This document shows positions 53,608 through 61,236 of a stretch of 64,000 nucleotides of DNA, one piece after another. The notes under the pieces were generated by a model. That model did no database searches. It worked only from the letters and a program-made list of their open reading frames with translations, and had not been told where the DNA came from. Origin of the DNA: Salinigranum marinum (GTDB lineage: Archaea; Halobacteriota; Halobacteria; Halobacteriales; Haloferacaceae); contig NZ_CP100461.1 in the NCBI RefSeq assembly GCF_024228675.1, positions 1,798,001-1,862,000 on the forward strand, written 5' to 3'. Each line of letters begins with the position of its first letter. Position 1 is the first letter of the stretch. Position numbers and translations under genes: made by a program.

Positions 53608-53816
53608 GCCTCCCGGTCCCGCCTCCGGCGCGATGAAGCTTTCTCTCCGCCGACCCACGGGCGTCGTCACGATCGAGCGTGTATGAGTGACCGAACAACC
53701 GGTTCTCGACCGGATAAAAGCGCTTTCGTTGTCAATTCTCGGAGAACAGAACCGATATTACGAACCGAGTAGAAAGTATTATCCGCGCCGGGCAAAACGT
53801 TCCGGTCGAACCCCAC
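53608..53816. promoter_or_regulatory. nikR / cbiM control region with candidate NikR operators
   Basis: The minus-strand TATA-like CTTTTATCC (53713-53721) could serve nikR. The plus-strand AGAAAGTATTAT (53771-53782), about 40 nt before the ATG at 53817, could serve cbiM. Between or beside them are inverted repeats CCGGT-TCTCG-ACCGG (about 53699-53713) and TTCTC-G-GAGAA (about 53736-53746), and a direct repeat GAACCGA-N6-GAACCGA (about 53749-53768). These are candidate NikR sites; none has the E. coli GTATGA consensus in both halves. Confidence 0.4.
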
Positions 53817-54473
53817 ATGCACATTCCTGACGGCTTTCTCGACCCGTGGGTGCTCGCCGGCTGTTTCCTGCTGGCGGCGGCCGCGGTCGGGGTCTCCTCG
53901 TGGAAACTGCGCGGCGGCCTCGACGGGGCGCGCGTCCCGCTTCTCGGCGTCGTTGCCGCCGGCATCTTCGCCGCACAGATGCTCAACTGGCCGATCCCCG
54001 GCGGCACGAGCGCGCACTTCGTCGGCGGCGCGTTCGCCGCTATTCTCCTCGGTCCGTATCTCGGCTGTCTGGCGATGGCGTCGGTCGTCGTCGTCCAGGC
54101 GTTCGTCTTCGGTGACGGGGGCGTCCTCGCGCTCGGCGCGAACCTGCTGAACATGGCCGTCATCGACGTGTTTGTCGGCTACGTGTTGTTCCGCGCGCTC
54201 GTCGGCGTCGACGAGACCCTCGCCGCGTTCGTCGCCGGCTGGGGTGCGATCACCGTCTCGGCGGCCGCGGTCGGCCTTCAGGCGGGCCTCTCGTCGACGT
54301 TCGCGTACGACCTCGGGACGACCCTCACCGTCATGACCGCGGGACACGCCGTTCTCGGCCTCGTCGAGGGAGCGATCACCGTCCTCGTCGTGCGCTACCT
54401 CGTGCAGGTCCGACCAGACCTCGTGCTCGGGCTCGGCCGTGCCCGCGCGACCCCCGAGGAGGTGGCGGCGTGA
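53817..54473 (+). CDS. cbiM: Nickel/cobalt ECF transporter, substrate-binding membrane subunit CbiM/NikM
   Basis: 218 residues, about seven hydrophobic segments. The absolute hallmark MHIPDGFL at the N-terminus supplies the metal ligands (Met1, His2), and WPIPGGTSAHFVGG supplies a further His. It forms the S-component of an energy-coupling-factor transporter for Ni2+ or Co2+. With NikR encoded next door, nickel is the likelier cargo. First gene of cbiMNQO; its end overlaps the next start by 4 nt. Confidence 0.95.
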   Translation: MHIPDGFLDPWVLAGCFLLAAAAVGVSSWKLRGGLDGARVPLLGVVAAGIFAAQMLNWPIPGGTSAHFVGGAFAAILLGPYLGCLAMASVVVVQAFVFGDGGVLALGANLLNMAVIDVFVGYVLFRALVGVDETLAAFVAGWGAITVSAAAVGLQAGLSSTFAYDLGTTLTVMTAGHAVLGLVEGAITVLVVRYLVQVRPDLVLGLGRARATPEEVAA

Positions 54474-54784
54474 GCGCCTCGGCCGTGACCCGCCCGTGGC
54501 TCCGCCGCTCGCTCGTCGCCGTCGGTGTGCTGGTGTTGCTCGCGCCGGTGTTCGCGCTGGCCGCCGGCGCGGTCGGCTACGCCGAACCGCTGGAGAACGT
54601 CGCCGAGGCGACCGGCGCGGTCGAACACGAGCGGACGCTCCTCGGAAGCCCCCTCCCCGACTACTCCGTCCCGGGCACCGGAACGGTCGTCGGCACGCTC
54701 GTCTCGGGGGTCGTCGGCACGGCGATCACCCTCGGCGTCGCGCTCGGCGTCGGCCGGCTACTCGACCGCAACCCCGACCCGTGA
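54470..54784 (+). CDS. CbiN/NikN-like PDGLE-domain subunit of the Ni/Co transporter
   Basis: 104 residues: a signal-anchor-like segment (SLVAVGVLVLLAPVFALAAG), an extracytoplasmic part with PLENVAEATG and GSPLPDYSVPG, and a second hydrophobic segment near the C-terminus. This PDGLE-type subunit partners CbiM/NikM in archaea and many bacteria. The GTG start at 54470 overlaps the cbiM stop (GTGA), so translation is coupled. Confidence 0.9.
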   Translation: MSASAVTRPWLRRSLVAVGVLVLLAPVFALAAGAVGYAEPLENVAEATGAVEHERTLLGSPLPDYSVPGTGTVVGTLVSGVVGTAITLGVALGVGRLLDRNPDP

Positions 54785-54788
54785 GGCG

Positions 54789-55586
54789 ATGACGGCCCTC
54801 CTCCACGTCTCGACCGATCTCGTCGGTGTGGTCCGCGCGGCGCTCGAAACCGAGGAGACGGCGGCGGTCGACGGCTTCGTCCAGCGACTCCACCCCGCCG
54901 TCCGGCTCCTCGGCGTCGTCGCGCTCCTCGTCGCGGCCGCGCTCTCGGCGGATCTGGTCGTCCTCGTCGGCCTGCTGGCTCTCGCGGTCGCCCTCGCGGT
55001 CGCGTCGCGGGTGCCGCTCCGATCGTTCCTCGCGCGGACGCTCGCCGTCGCGGCGCTCTCGGGTGTCGTCGTCCTCCCCCAGCTCATCCTCTACCCGGGG
55101 CCGACGGCAGCGACACTCTGGGGCGTCGAGATCACCCACACGGGGCTCGCGTACGTCGCCGTCTTCGAGACCCGCGTGACCGCGAGCGTCGCCCTCGTGA
55201 CGCTCCTCACGTTGACGACGCCGTTCGGGACGCTCGTGGCGACGCTCCGGCGGCTCGGCGCGCCGACGACGCCGACGACGCTCCTCGCGCTCACCTACCG
55301 CTACCTGTTCGTGAGCTTCGCCGAGCTCCACCGGGCGCTGCTTGCGCGGGAGAGCCGACGGCTCCGCCCGCGCGGGATCGCCGCCGAGTGGCGCGAACTC
55401 GGGGCGCTCTCGGGGAGCTTTCTCCTGCGGACGATCGAACGCGGCGAGCGCGTCGAGCGAGCGATGCGGGCCCGGGGGGGTGCGCGACCGGCGACGCCGT
55501 ACCGTCGGCCGCGGCCGCTCGGCGTGCGCGACGGCCTGTTCACCCTGACGGCGCTCGGCACGCTCGCGCTGGTGGTGTTGTCGTGA
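54789..55586 (+). CDS. cbiQ: ECF transporter T-component CbiQ
   Basis: 265 residues with six hydrophobic segments. The C-terminal cytoplasmic region carries the coupling-helix motif with ALLARESRRLRPRG (about 190-203) and GERVERAMRARGG (about 227-239), which contact the ATPase. It couples ATP hydrolysis by CbiO to metal uptake by CbiM. It starts 4 nt after the NikN-like gene, and its stop overlaps the cbiO GTG start. Confidence 0.93.
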   Translation: MTALLHVSTDLVGVVRAALETEETAAVDGFVQRLHPAVRLLGVVALLVAAALSADLVVLVGLLALAVALAVASRVPLRSFLARTLAVAALSGVVVLPQLILYPGPTAATLWGVEITHTGLAYVAVFETRVTASVALVTLLTLTTPFGTLVATLRRLGAPTTPTTLLALTYRYLFVSFAELHRALLARESRRLRPRGIAAEWRELGALSGSFLLRTIERGERVERAMRARGGARPATPYRRPRPLGVRDGLFTLTALGTLALVVLS

Positions 55587-56401
55587 CCGCGCCGGTCCTC
55601 CGTGCGCGCGACCTCCGGTACGCGTACCCCGACGGGACCGTCGCGCTCGACGGCGTCGACCTCACCGTCGCGTCGGGCGAGCGCGTGGCGATCACTGGCC
55701 CGAACGGGTCGGGGAAGAGCACGCTCCTGCAGGCGCTCGGCGGCCTCGTCGAACCCGCGGATGGACGGGTCGAGTACTTCGGCGAGACGACGAACGCCGA
55801 GGCGGTCCGCGAGCGACTCGGCGTCCTTCTGCAAGAGCCCGACGACTACCTGTTCAACACGACGGTGAGAGCGGACGTCGAGTACGGCCCCGCCCAACTC
55901 GGCGTGCCGCGCGAGGAGGCCGACGACCGCGTGGCGGCTCTCGCCGACGCGCTCGATCTCGGCGACCTGCTCGACAAGCCACCGCACCGCCTGAGCGGCG
56001 GCGAAAAGAAGCGCGCCGCACTGGCGAGCGTCCTCGCGTTCGAACCGGACGTGCTCCTCCTCGACGAGCCCGTGAGCGCCGTCGACGCGCCACGGACGGC
56101 CGACGTGCTCGACCTGCTCGACCGGCGCTGTCGAGCGGGAGCGACCCTCGTGACCGTCACGCCCGACGTCGAACTGCTCCCCCGGGTGGCCGACCGGATC
56201 GTCGTCGTCGGCCCCACGGGAACCATCGTCGCCGACGGTCCCGTCTCGGACGTGTTGACCGACGCCGAGACGCTGGCGACCGCGGGGCTCGAACCGCCCA
56301 CGGTCGTCCGCCTCTTCGAGACACTCGGCTGGGACGATCCGCCGGTCGACGTCGACGCGGCTGCCGAGCGACTCGCCGCTCGGGGTCTCGCGCGCCGCTG
56401 A
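55583..56401 (+). CDS. cbiO: ECF transporter ATPase CbiO
   Basis: 272 residues. Walker A GPNGSGKST (about 37-45), signature LSGGEKKRA (about 136-144), Walker B DVLLLDEPVSAVD (about 156-168); the switch His is replaced by Thr-Pro-Asp in LVTVTPDVEL, an unusual change at that site. Energises Ni/Co uptake. The start is GTG at 55583 (VTAPVLRARDL); no ATG fits. Only one ATPase gene is present, so a CbiO homodimer is expected. Confidence 0.94.
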   Translation: MTAPVLRARDLRYAYPDGTVALDGVDLTVASGERVAITGPNGSGKSTLLQALGGLVEPADGRVEYFGETTNAEAVRERLGVLLQEPDDYLFNTTVRADVEYGPAQLGVPREEADDRVAALADALDLGDLLDKPPHRLSGGEKKRAALASVLAFEPDVLLLDEPVSAVDAPRTADVLDLLDRRCRAGATLVTVTPDVELLPRVADRIVVVGPTGTIVADGPVSDVLTDAETLATAGLEPPTVVRLFETLGWDDPPVDVDAAAERLAARGLARR

Positions 56402-56434
56402 GCGCGGGCGAGGCGGCGAGCCGGGTACGGGTCG

Positions 56435-56902
56435 TCAGTCGGCGGCCGCCGTCTCGATCGCCTCGGTTCCCAGCGCGCACACGTCCTCGTCCACGTCGGC
56501 CGCGCGGAGCTCCGCAGCCGTGTACCAGTCCCACGCCGCGGCCGGTTCCTCGCCGTCGTCCGGCGCGATCGCACGGGAGTCGACCGTCGCGAAGTAGACG
56601 TGGTCGATGTGCTGGTGGCCGACGTGGTCGTCGAAGCGGTTCACGTCGGCGAGCATCAGGTGCCGGGGCCGCGGGACCGCCCGCGACGTCTCCGAGGCGA
56701 TCTCGCGGTGGTCGGTGAGAAGTGTCGGGTCGAGACCGGTCTCCTCGCGCGCCTCCCGGAGCGCGGTCTCGTGGGGGAGTTCGTCGCGGTCGACGTGGCC
56801 GCCGGGCGGCAGACGGATGCCGAGCCCCGGGTGTGCGTGGAGGGCGGTCGCCCCCTCGTTGACGACGTAGACGGTGGCGGTGAAGTGGCGTGTCGTCTCC
56901 AT
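56435..56902 (-). CDS. NUDIX hydrolase
   Basis: 155 residues. The Nudix box runs from Gly35 to Leu57 (GGHVDRDELPHETALREAREE, then TGL), with the catalytic REAREETG core intact. It hydrolyses nucleoside diphosphates linked to another moiety. The substrate cannot be told from sequence; a Pro-rich segment SRAVPRPRHLMLADVNRF follows the box. Convergent with cbiO, 33 nt apart. Confidence 0.93.
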   Translation of the reverse strand: METTRHFTATVYVVNEGATALHAHPGLGIRLPPGGHVDRDELPHETALREAREETGLDPTLLTDHREIASETSRAVPRPRHLMLADVNRFDDHVGHQHIDHVYFATVDSRAIAPDDGEEPAAAWDWYTAAELRAADVDEDVCALGTEAIETAAAD

Positions 56903-56965
56903 GGGCGGTGGTCCGGCGCGGCGGGCTTTTGCGTTCCGCTATGGCCGCGGTGCAGTCGGTGGGTC

Positions 56966-57129
56966 TCAGCCCCGCCGGATGCCGACCGCGACGAACAGCG
57001 CGAGCGCCGTCGTCACCATCCCGACGCCGATGGTGTCGTCGAGCGCCGCTCCTCGACGGTGGAGAGCAACGGCGACGCGAGCGTCCAGAGACCGACGAGG
57101 ACGAGGTGCCACGCGGCGTACGCGGTCAC
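56966..57129 (-). pseudogene. Frameshifted small membrane protein gene (SPW-repeat-like)
   Basis: From GTG at 57129 the minus strand reads VTAYAAWHLVLVGLWTLASPLLSTVEE and then loses sense. Near 57048 the sensible reading moves by one base to ALDDTIGVGMVTTALALFVA, then VGIRRG and a stop at 56966. The two hydrophobic halves joined make a protein of about 54 residues like the short SPW-type membrane proteins. The 164-nt span is not a multiple of three. Either a real frameshift or an assembly error. Confidence 0.55.
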
Positions 57130-57298
57130 GGGACCGGATTCGACGGGCGTGGTTCGGGAGTGTGCGACGCCGGGCAAAACCCTTCGGCTGGTCGGTCGAC
57201 GGCGGTCCGTGCCGCGGCGCCCCGGCCGGAGCGGACGGTCCGGAGAGCAGCCGTCGTGCACGACGAACGCTGTCGACGAGAGCGCGAGAACGGACCGA

Positions 57299-58288
57299 TC
57301 AGCCGAGCTGGACCTGCTCTTCGGCTTCGAGCAGTTCGTGGTAGCGGTTGCGGATCGTCACCTCAGAGATGTTCGCGACGTCGGAGACCTCCGACTGGGT
57401 GACCTTCTCATTCGTGAGGAGCGAGGCCGCGTACACCGCGGCGGCGGCGAGCCCCACCGGGGACTTGCCCGAGTGGACGCCCTGCTTCTTGGCGTTCTGG
57501 AGGAGTTGGCGGGCGCGGCGCTCGGACTCGTCGGAGAGGTCGAGGTCGCTGGCGAACCGCGGGACGTACTGCTCGGGGTCGGCGGGCTTGATCTCGAGTT
57601 TGAGCTCGCGGACGATGTAGCGGTACGTCCGGGCGATCTCGTCCTTCTCGACGCGAGAGACGGCGGCGGTCTCGTCGAGCGATCGGGGGGTGCCGGCCTG
57701 TCGGGCCGCAGCGTACAGCGAGGCGGTGGAGACGCCCTCGATCGAGCGGCCGGGGAGGAGATCCTCACCGAGCGCTCGGCGGTAGATCACCGACGCGGTC
57801 TCGCGGACGCTGTCCGGGAGTCCCAGCGCCGAGGCCATGCGGTCGATCTCGCCGAGCGCCTGCTTGAGGTTACGCTCTTTCGAGTCGCGCGTGCGGAAGC
57901 GCTCGTTCCAGGTGCGAAGTCGTTGCATCTTCTCGCGCTGCCTGGACGACAGGGAGTTGCCGTAGGCGTCCTTGTTCTGCCAGCCGATGTTCGTCGACAG
58001 CCCCTTGTCGTGCATCATGTTCGTCGTGGGCGCGCCGACACGGGACTTCTGGTCTTTCTCCTTCGAGTCGAACGCCCGCCACTCGGGGCCGTGGTCGATC
58101 TCGTCCTCTTCGACCACGAGGCCGCAGTGTTCGCAGACGGTCTCGCCGTGCTCCGTGTCGGTCGCGAGCGGGCCGTTGCACTCGGGGCAGTGGAGGGACT
58201 CCTCGGTGGACTCCGTCGATTCATCCTCGCTTTCGCGCGCGCGTGCGCGACTCCGGTTTCGGTCGTAGCTTCTCACGCTTTCGGTCAT
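57299..58288 (-). CDS. tfb: Transcription initiation factor IIB (TFB)
   Basis: 329 residues. Zinc ribbon Cys34/37 and Cys52/55 (HCPECNG, VCEHCG), B-finger with WRAFDSKEKDQKSRVGAP, then two cyclin folds (about 115-215 and 215-320). It recruits RNA polymerase to TBP-bound promoters. Haloarchaea encode several TFBs, so it may be one of a set. The first 30 residues are charged and repetitive (RARARESEDESTESTEE). A TTTAATAACG box (about 58346-58355 on the minus strand) lies about 60 nt upstream of the start. Confidence 0.96.
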   Translation of the reverse strand: MTESVRSYDRNRSRARARESEDESTESTEESLHCPECNGPLATDTEHGETVCEHCGLVVEEDEIDHGPEWRAFDSKEKDQKSRVGAPTTNMMHDKGLSTNIGWQNKDAYGNSLSSRQREKMQRLRTWNERFRTRDSKERNLKQALGEIDRMASALGLPDSVRETASVIYRRALGEDLLPGRSIEGVSTASLYAAARQAGTPRSLDETAAVSRVEKDEIARTYRYIVRELKLEIKPADPEQYVPRFASDLDLSDESERRARQLLQNAKKQGVHSGKSPVGLAAAAVYAASLLTNEKVTQSEVSDVANISEVTIRNRYHELLEAEEQVQLG

Positions 58289-58563
58289 TGGTTGGGGGAG
58301 AAGTGACTGCAGGGCAGCCGTTATCGGAATAAGAGTAGCACGTCCACGTTATTAAAGATAGGGTATTCGTATCCGTGGATCGGTGCTGAAAAATACCACA
58401 CGGTGCGGTTGAGACGGCCGGCAGACGACACGATTCGCCGTGCGCGTGAATTACGCTGGGTGAGCGGGGACGAATATATGAACGTTGCGCCGGCCGATCG
58501 CGGCCGCGAGCAGGTCGACGGGGCACCGAAACCCTTACTCCCGCGCTGTGGTTTCGATCAGGC
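58289..58563. promoter_or_regulatory. Divergent tfb / gatC promoter region
   Basis: 275 nt, AT-rich in its tfb-proximal third (GTTATTAAAGATAGGG, about 58346-58361). Plus-strand candidates are CGAATATATGAA (58471-58482) and AAACCCTTA (about 58528-58536), the latter about 30 nt before gatC. No operator is evident. Confidence 0.4.
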
Positions 58564-58842
58564 ATGAGCGATTCGCCCGTCGACAGCGAGGAGGTGCGTC
58601 ACGTCGCCGATCTGGCGCGTGTCGACCTGGCCGACGCGGAAGTCGAGGAGTTCGCCGCCCAGTTCGCCGACATCCTGTCGTACTTCGACACGCTGGACGA
58701 CGTTCCCGAGATCGAGGCCGACGAGGACCTCGTGAACGTGATGCGGCCCGACGAGGTCCGCGAGGGGCTCTCACAGGAGGAGGCGCTCCGCAACGCCGCG
58801 GAGACCGAGGCGGGCCAGTTCAAGGGGCCGCGGGTGTCGTGA
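58564..58842 (+). CDS. gatC: Asp/Glu-tRNA amidotransferase subunit GatC
   Basis: 92 residues, usual GatC length. VDSEEVRHVADLARVDLADAE and EEFAAQFADILSYFDTLDDV match the family. It stabilises GatA-GatB in converting Asp-tRNA(Asn) and/or Glu-tRNA(Gln) to the amidated forms. The start at 58564 follows a TATA-like box. The gatA start lies 1 nt after its stop. Confidence 0.95.
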   Translation: MSDSPVDSEEVRHVADLARVDLADAEVEEFAAQFADILSYFDTLDDVPEIEADEDLVNVMRPDEVREGLSQEEALRNAAETEAGQFKGPRVS

Positions 58843-58843
58843 G

Positions 58844-60115
58844 ATGGGCGAACTGAACGCGTTCATCACCGAAGCCGAGGTGGCCGGCGCCGACGACGGC
58901 CCCCTCGCCGGCTCGACGGTCGCCGTCAAGGACAACATCTCGACCGAGGGCGTCCGGACCACCTGCGGGTCGGCGATGCTTTCCGACTACGTTCCGCCGT
59001 ACGATGCGACGGTCGTGTCTCGACTGAAAGCGGCCGGCGCGACCATCGTCGGCAAGTCGAACATGGACGAGTTCGGCATGGGGACGACGACCGAGACGTC
59101 CGCGTTCGGCCCCACGCGCAACCCCGTCGACACCGACCGGGTCCCCGGCGGCTCCTCGGGCGGGTCGGCGGCGGCCGTCGCCGCCGGCGCGGTCGACCTC
59201 GCGCTCGGCTCCGACACCGGCGGGTCGATCCGGTGCCCCGCGGCGTTCTGCGGCGTCGTCGGCATCAAGCCGACGTACGGGCTGGTCTCCCGCTACGGGC
59301 TCGTCGCCTACGCCAACTCCCTCGAACAGATCGGGCCGATCGCCCCCACGGTGGAGGACGCCGCGGCGCTCCTCGACGTGCTCGCAGGCGCGGACGAACG
59401 CGACTCGACGACCGTCGACGAGGGCGACGACTCGGACTACGCCGCTGCCGCCGACGGCGACGTCGACGGGCTCACGCTTGGGATCCCCACCGAACTCGTC
59501 GAGGGGGCCGACGAGCGCGTCGTCGAGACGTTCTGGGAGTCGGTTTCGCGGCTCGAAGCACAGGGGGCGACGTACGAGGAGGTCTCGCTCGAATCCGTCG
59601 AGCACGCGCTGGCGGCGTACTACGTCATCGCCATGTCCGAGGCATCCTCGAACCTCGCGCGGTTCGACGGCGTCCGCTACGGGCTCTCGAGTGAAGCGGG
59701 CAACTGGAACGAGGCGTTCGCGGCGGTCCGCGACGAGGGGTTCGGAGCGGAGGTCAAACGCCGGATCCTCCTGGGGACGTACGCCCTCTCGGCCGGCTAC
59801 CACGACAAGTACTACAAGAAGGCCCAGGACGCCCGCGCGTGGGTCCGCCAGGACTTCGAGACCGTCTTCGAGTCGGTCGACCTCGTCGCCTCGCCGACGA
59901 TGCCGGTCCTCCCGCCCGAACTCGGCGAGAGCCTCGACGACCCGCTCCAACTGTACCTGATGGACGCCAACACCGTCCCGGTGAACCTGGCGAACCTCCC
60001 CGCGATCTCGGTGCCGGCGGGCGACGCCGACGGGCTCCCCGTCGGGTTACAGCTCGTGGCCCCGAAGTTCGACGAGGCGACGATGATCCGGGCGGCGAGC
60101 GCAGTCGAAGAGTGA
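58844..60115 (+). CDS. gatA: Asp/Glu-tRNA amidotransferase subunit GatA
   Basis: 423 residues, amidase-signature enzyme that frees ammonia from glutamine for tRNA-bound Asp/Glu. The Lys-Ser-Ser triad is present: Lys29 (VAVKDNI), Ser104 ([10 protein letters not shown]) and Ser128 (SDTGGSIR). [20 protein letters not shown] near the C-terminus is typical. The gatB gene is not in the window. Confidence 0.96.
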   Translation: MGELNAFITEAEVAGADDGPLAGSTVAVKDNISTEGVRTTCGSAMLSDYVPPYDATVVSRLKAAGATIVGKSNMDEFGMGTTTETSAFGPTRNPVDTDRVPGGSSGGSAAAVAAGAVDLALGSDTGGSIRCPAAFCGVVGIKPTYGLVSRYGLVAYANSLEQIGPIAPTVEDAAALLDVLAGADERDSTTVDEGDDSDYAAAADGDVDGLTLGIPTELVEGADERVVETFWESVSRLEAQGATYEEVSLESVEHALAAYYVIAMSEASSNLARFDGVRYGLSSEAGNWNEAFAAVRDEGFGAEVKRRILLGTYALSAGYHDKYYKKAQDARAWVRQDFETVFESVDLVASPTMPVLPPELGESLDDPLQLYLMDANTVPVNLANLPAISVPAGDADGLPVGLQLVAPKFDEATMIRAASAVEE

Positions 60116-60136
60116 GCGGCGGCGGTCGACTCGGCG

Positions 60137-60601
60137 TCAGTCGCGGCCGGGGCGGACCTCGACGCCGTGAACCGACGTCGGAGCGAGCCGCCACCCCCGG
60201 ATTCCCTCGACATCCTCGGCGTCTTCGAACGCCGAGGAGAACCAGGGGTTCCGTTCGAGGAGGCCGACCAGCGTCTCCCAGTCGTCGCCGTGGGAGTCGA
60301 TCGATGCGACCGGACCGGTCACGGCGACGGACTGCCAGTCGAAGCGGGCCCTGACGGTCGTCACGAGGAGCCGTGCGGTCTTCCCGTCCGCGATGAACGT
60401 CGACTTACGGCTCGCTCCCCCGGTCCTGAGGAAGGAGAAGTAGACGTCTTGCCCGTCGTACCCGAACGAGATCGGGATGCTGTACGGTTCGTCGTCGTCG
60501 GCCAGTGCGAGCACGCCCCACCCGTTCGACTCCAAGAGGGCGTCGACGTCCGCGTCGTCCATGGGCGTGCCCGTCCACTGTCCGTACGGATCTCGTGCCA
60601 T
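60137..60601 (-). CDS. Pyridoxamine 5'-phosphate oxidase-fold (FMN-binding) protein
   Basis: 154 residues with the split-barrel flavin-binding pattern: GWGVLALADDDEPYSIPISF at about 27-46, DVYFSFLRTGGASRKSTFI and WQSVAVTGPVASI. Similar haloarchaeal proteins are annotated as PPOX-class flavoenzymes or nitroimidazole-resistance-like proteins; the specific function is unknown. Convergent with gatA. Confidence 0.85.
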   Translation of the reverse strand: MARDPYGQWTGTPMDDADVDALLESNGWGVLALADDDEPYSIPISFGYDGQDVYFSFLRTGGASRKSTFIADGKTARLLVTTVRARFDWQSVAVTGPVASIDSHGDDWETLVGLLERNPWFSSAFEDAEDVEGIRGWRLAPTSVHGVEVRPGRD

Positions 60602-60766
60602 GCGTAAACGTCACACACGCGACCGTTTCAACCCGGGTGTGCGCTCCCAGCCGCTGAGAACGACCCCGAACCGCGGAGCCCAGTGTCCGTCCTCGCGCGT
60701 GGGCGGACCGTCAGCGCCGTCGCTCCGGGTCGAACCCGACGGCAGGCGGTTCCGAAGGCGTCGCGC

Positions 60767-60943
60767 TCAGGCGGCCGCGGTGGCCACTGAGAGTGCGGCC
60801 GCTCGCACCAGATCGAGGGCACTCGTCGGCCGTCCCGCCTCCAGGAGCTCTCGCGCCCGGGCCGCGGTGTCGGCGTCGATCCAGCCCGCGTCGAACAGCG
60901 CGTCCACAAGGCCGTCTACCTCGGCGTGGATCCAGCGGTTCAT
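60767..60943 (-). CDS. Small hypothetical protein (58 residues)
   Basis: Frame from ATG at 60943 to TGA at 60767: MNRWIHAEVDGLVDALFDAG, WIDADTAARARELLEAGRPT, SALDLVRAAALSVATAAA. It is helical and acidic in its first half, with strongly coding-like codon use (GAC, GCC, CTC), and has a clean start and stop. No family recognised. It sits between the PPOX gene and the gene disrupted by the insertion element, all on the minus strand. Confidence 0.6.
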   Translation of the reverse strand: MNRWIHAEVDGLVDALFDAGWIDADTAARARELLEAGRPTSALDLVRAAALSVATAAA

Positions 60944-61107
60944 ACCTCAGATCGGTGCCGGGCACACCTCAACGGCGACCGTCGTTCTCCGTCGGTGAGA
61001 ATCGACGGCCCGACCGTGAGTATCTCCCGTAGCGGTGGCTGAGGGGGGAGTTGTCCAGCGATACCGGTGTGGCTCGCTCGCCGGCGGAATCGGACGGTGC
61101 CGGGCCG

Positions 61108-61236
61108 TCAGCGCGACGACTGCGTCGCCATCGACGCCTCCGCGTCACCGGCGTCGGACCGGCGGGCGTGCCAGAGAGCGAACGCGACGGCACCGAGCGT
61201 GTCGAGTGCGAGGTCGATCACCGTGTCGGTGGCGTA
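61108..61236 (-). pseudogene. 3' fragment of the membrane-protein gene split by the IS630 element
   Basis: Reads YATDTVIDLALDTLGAVAFA, then LWHARRSDAGDAEASMATQS and a stop at 61108. It continues, in frame and without loss, the 5' part at 62392-62711 when the element and one TA are removed (447 nt, 148 codons plus stop). It lacks its own start and is not expected to be made as part of the protein. Confidence 0.85.
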
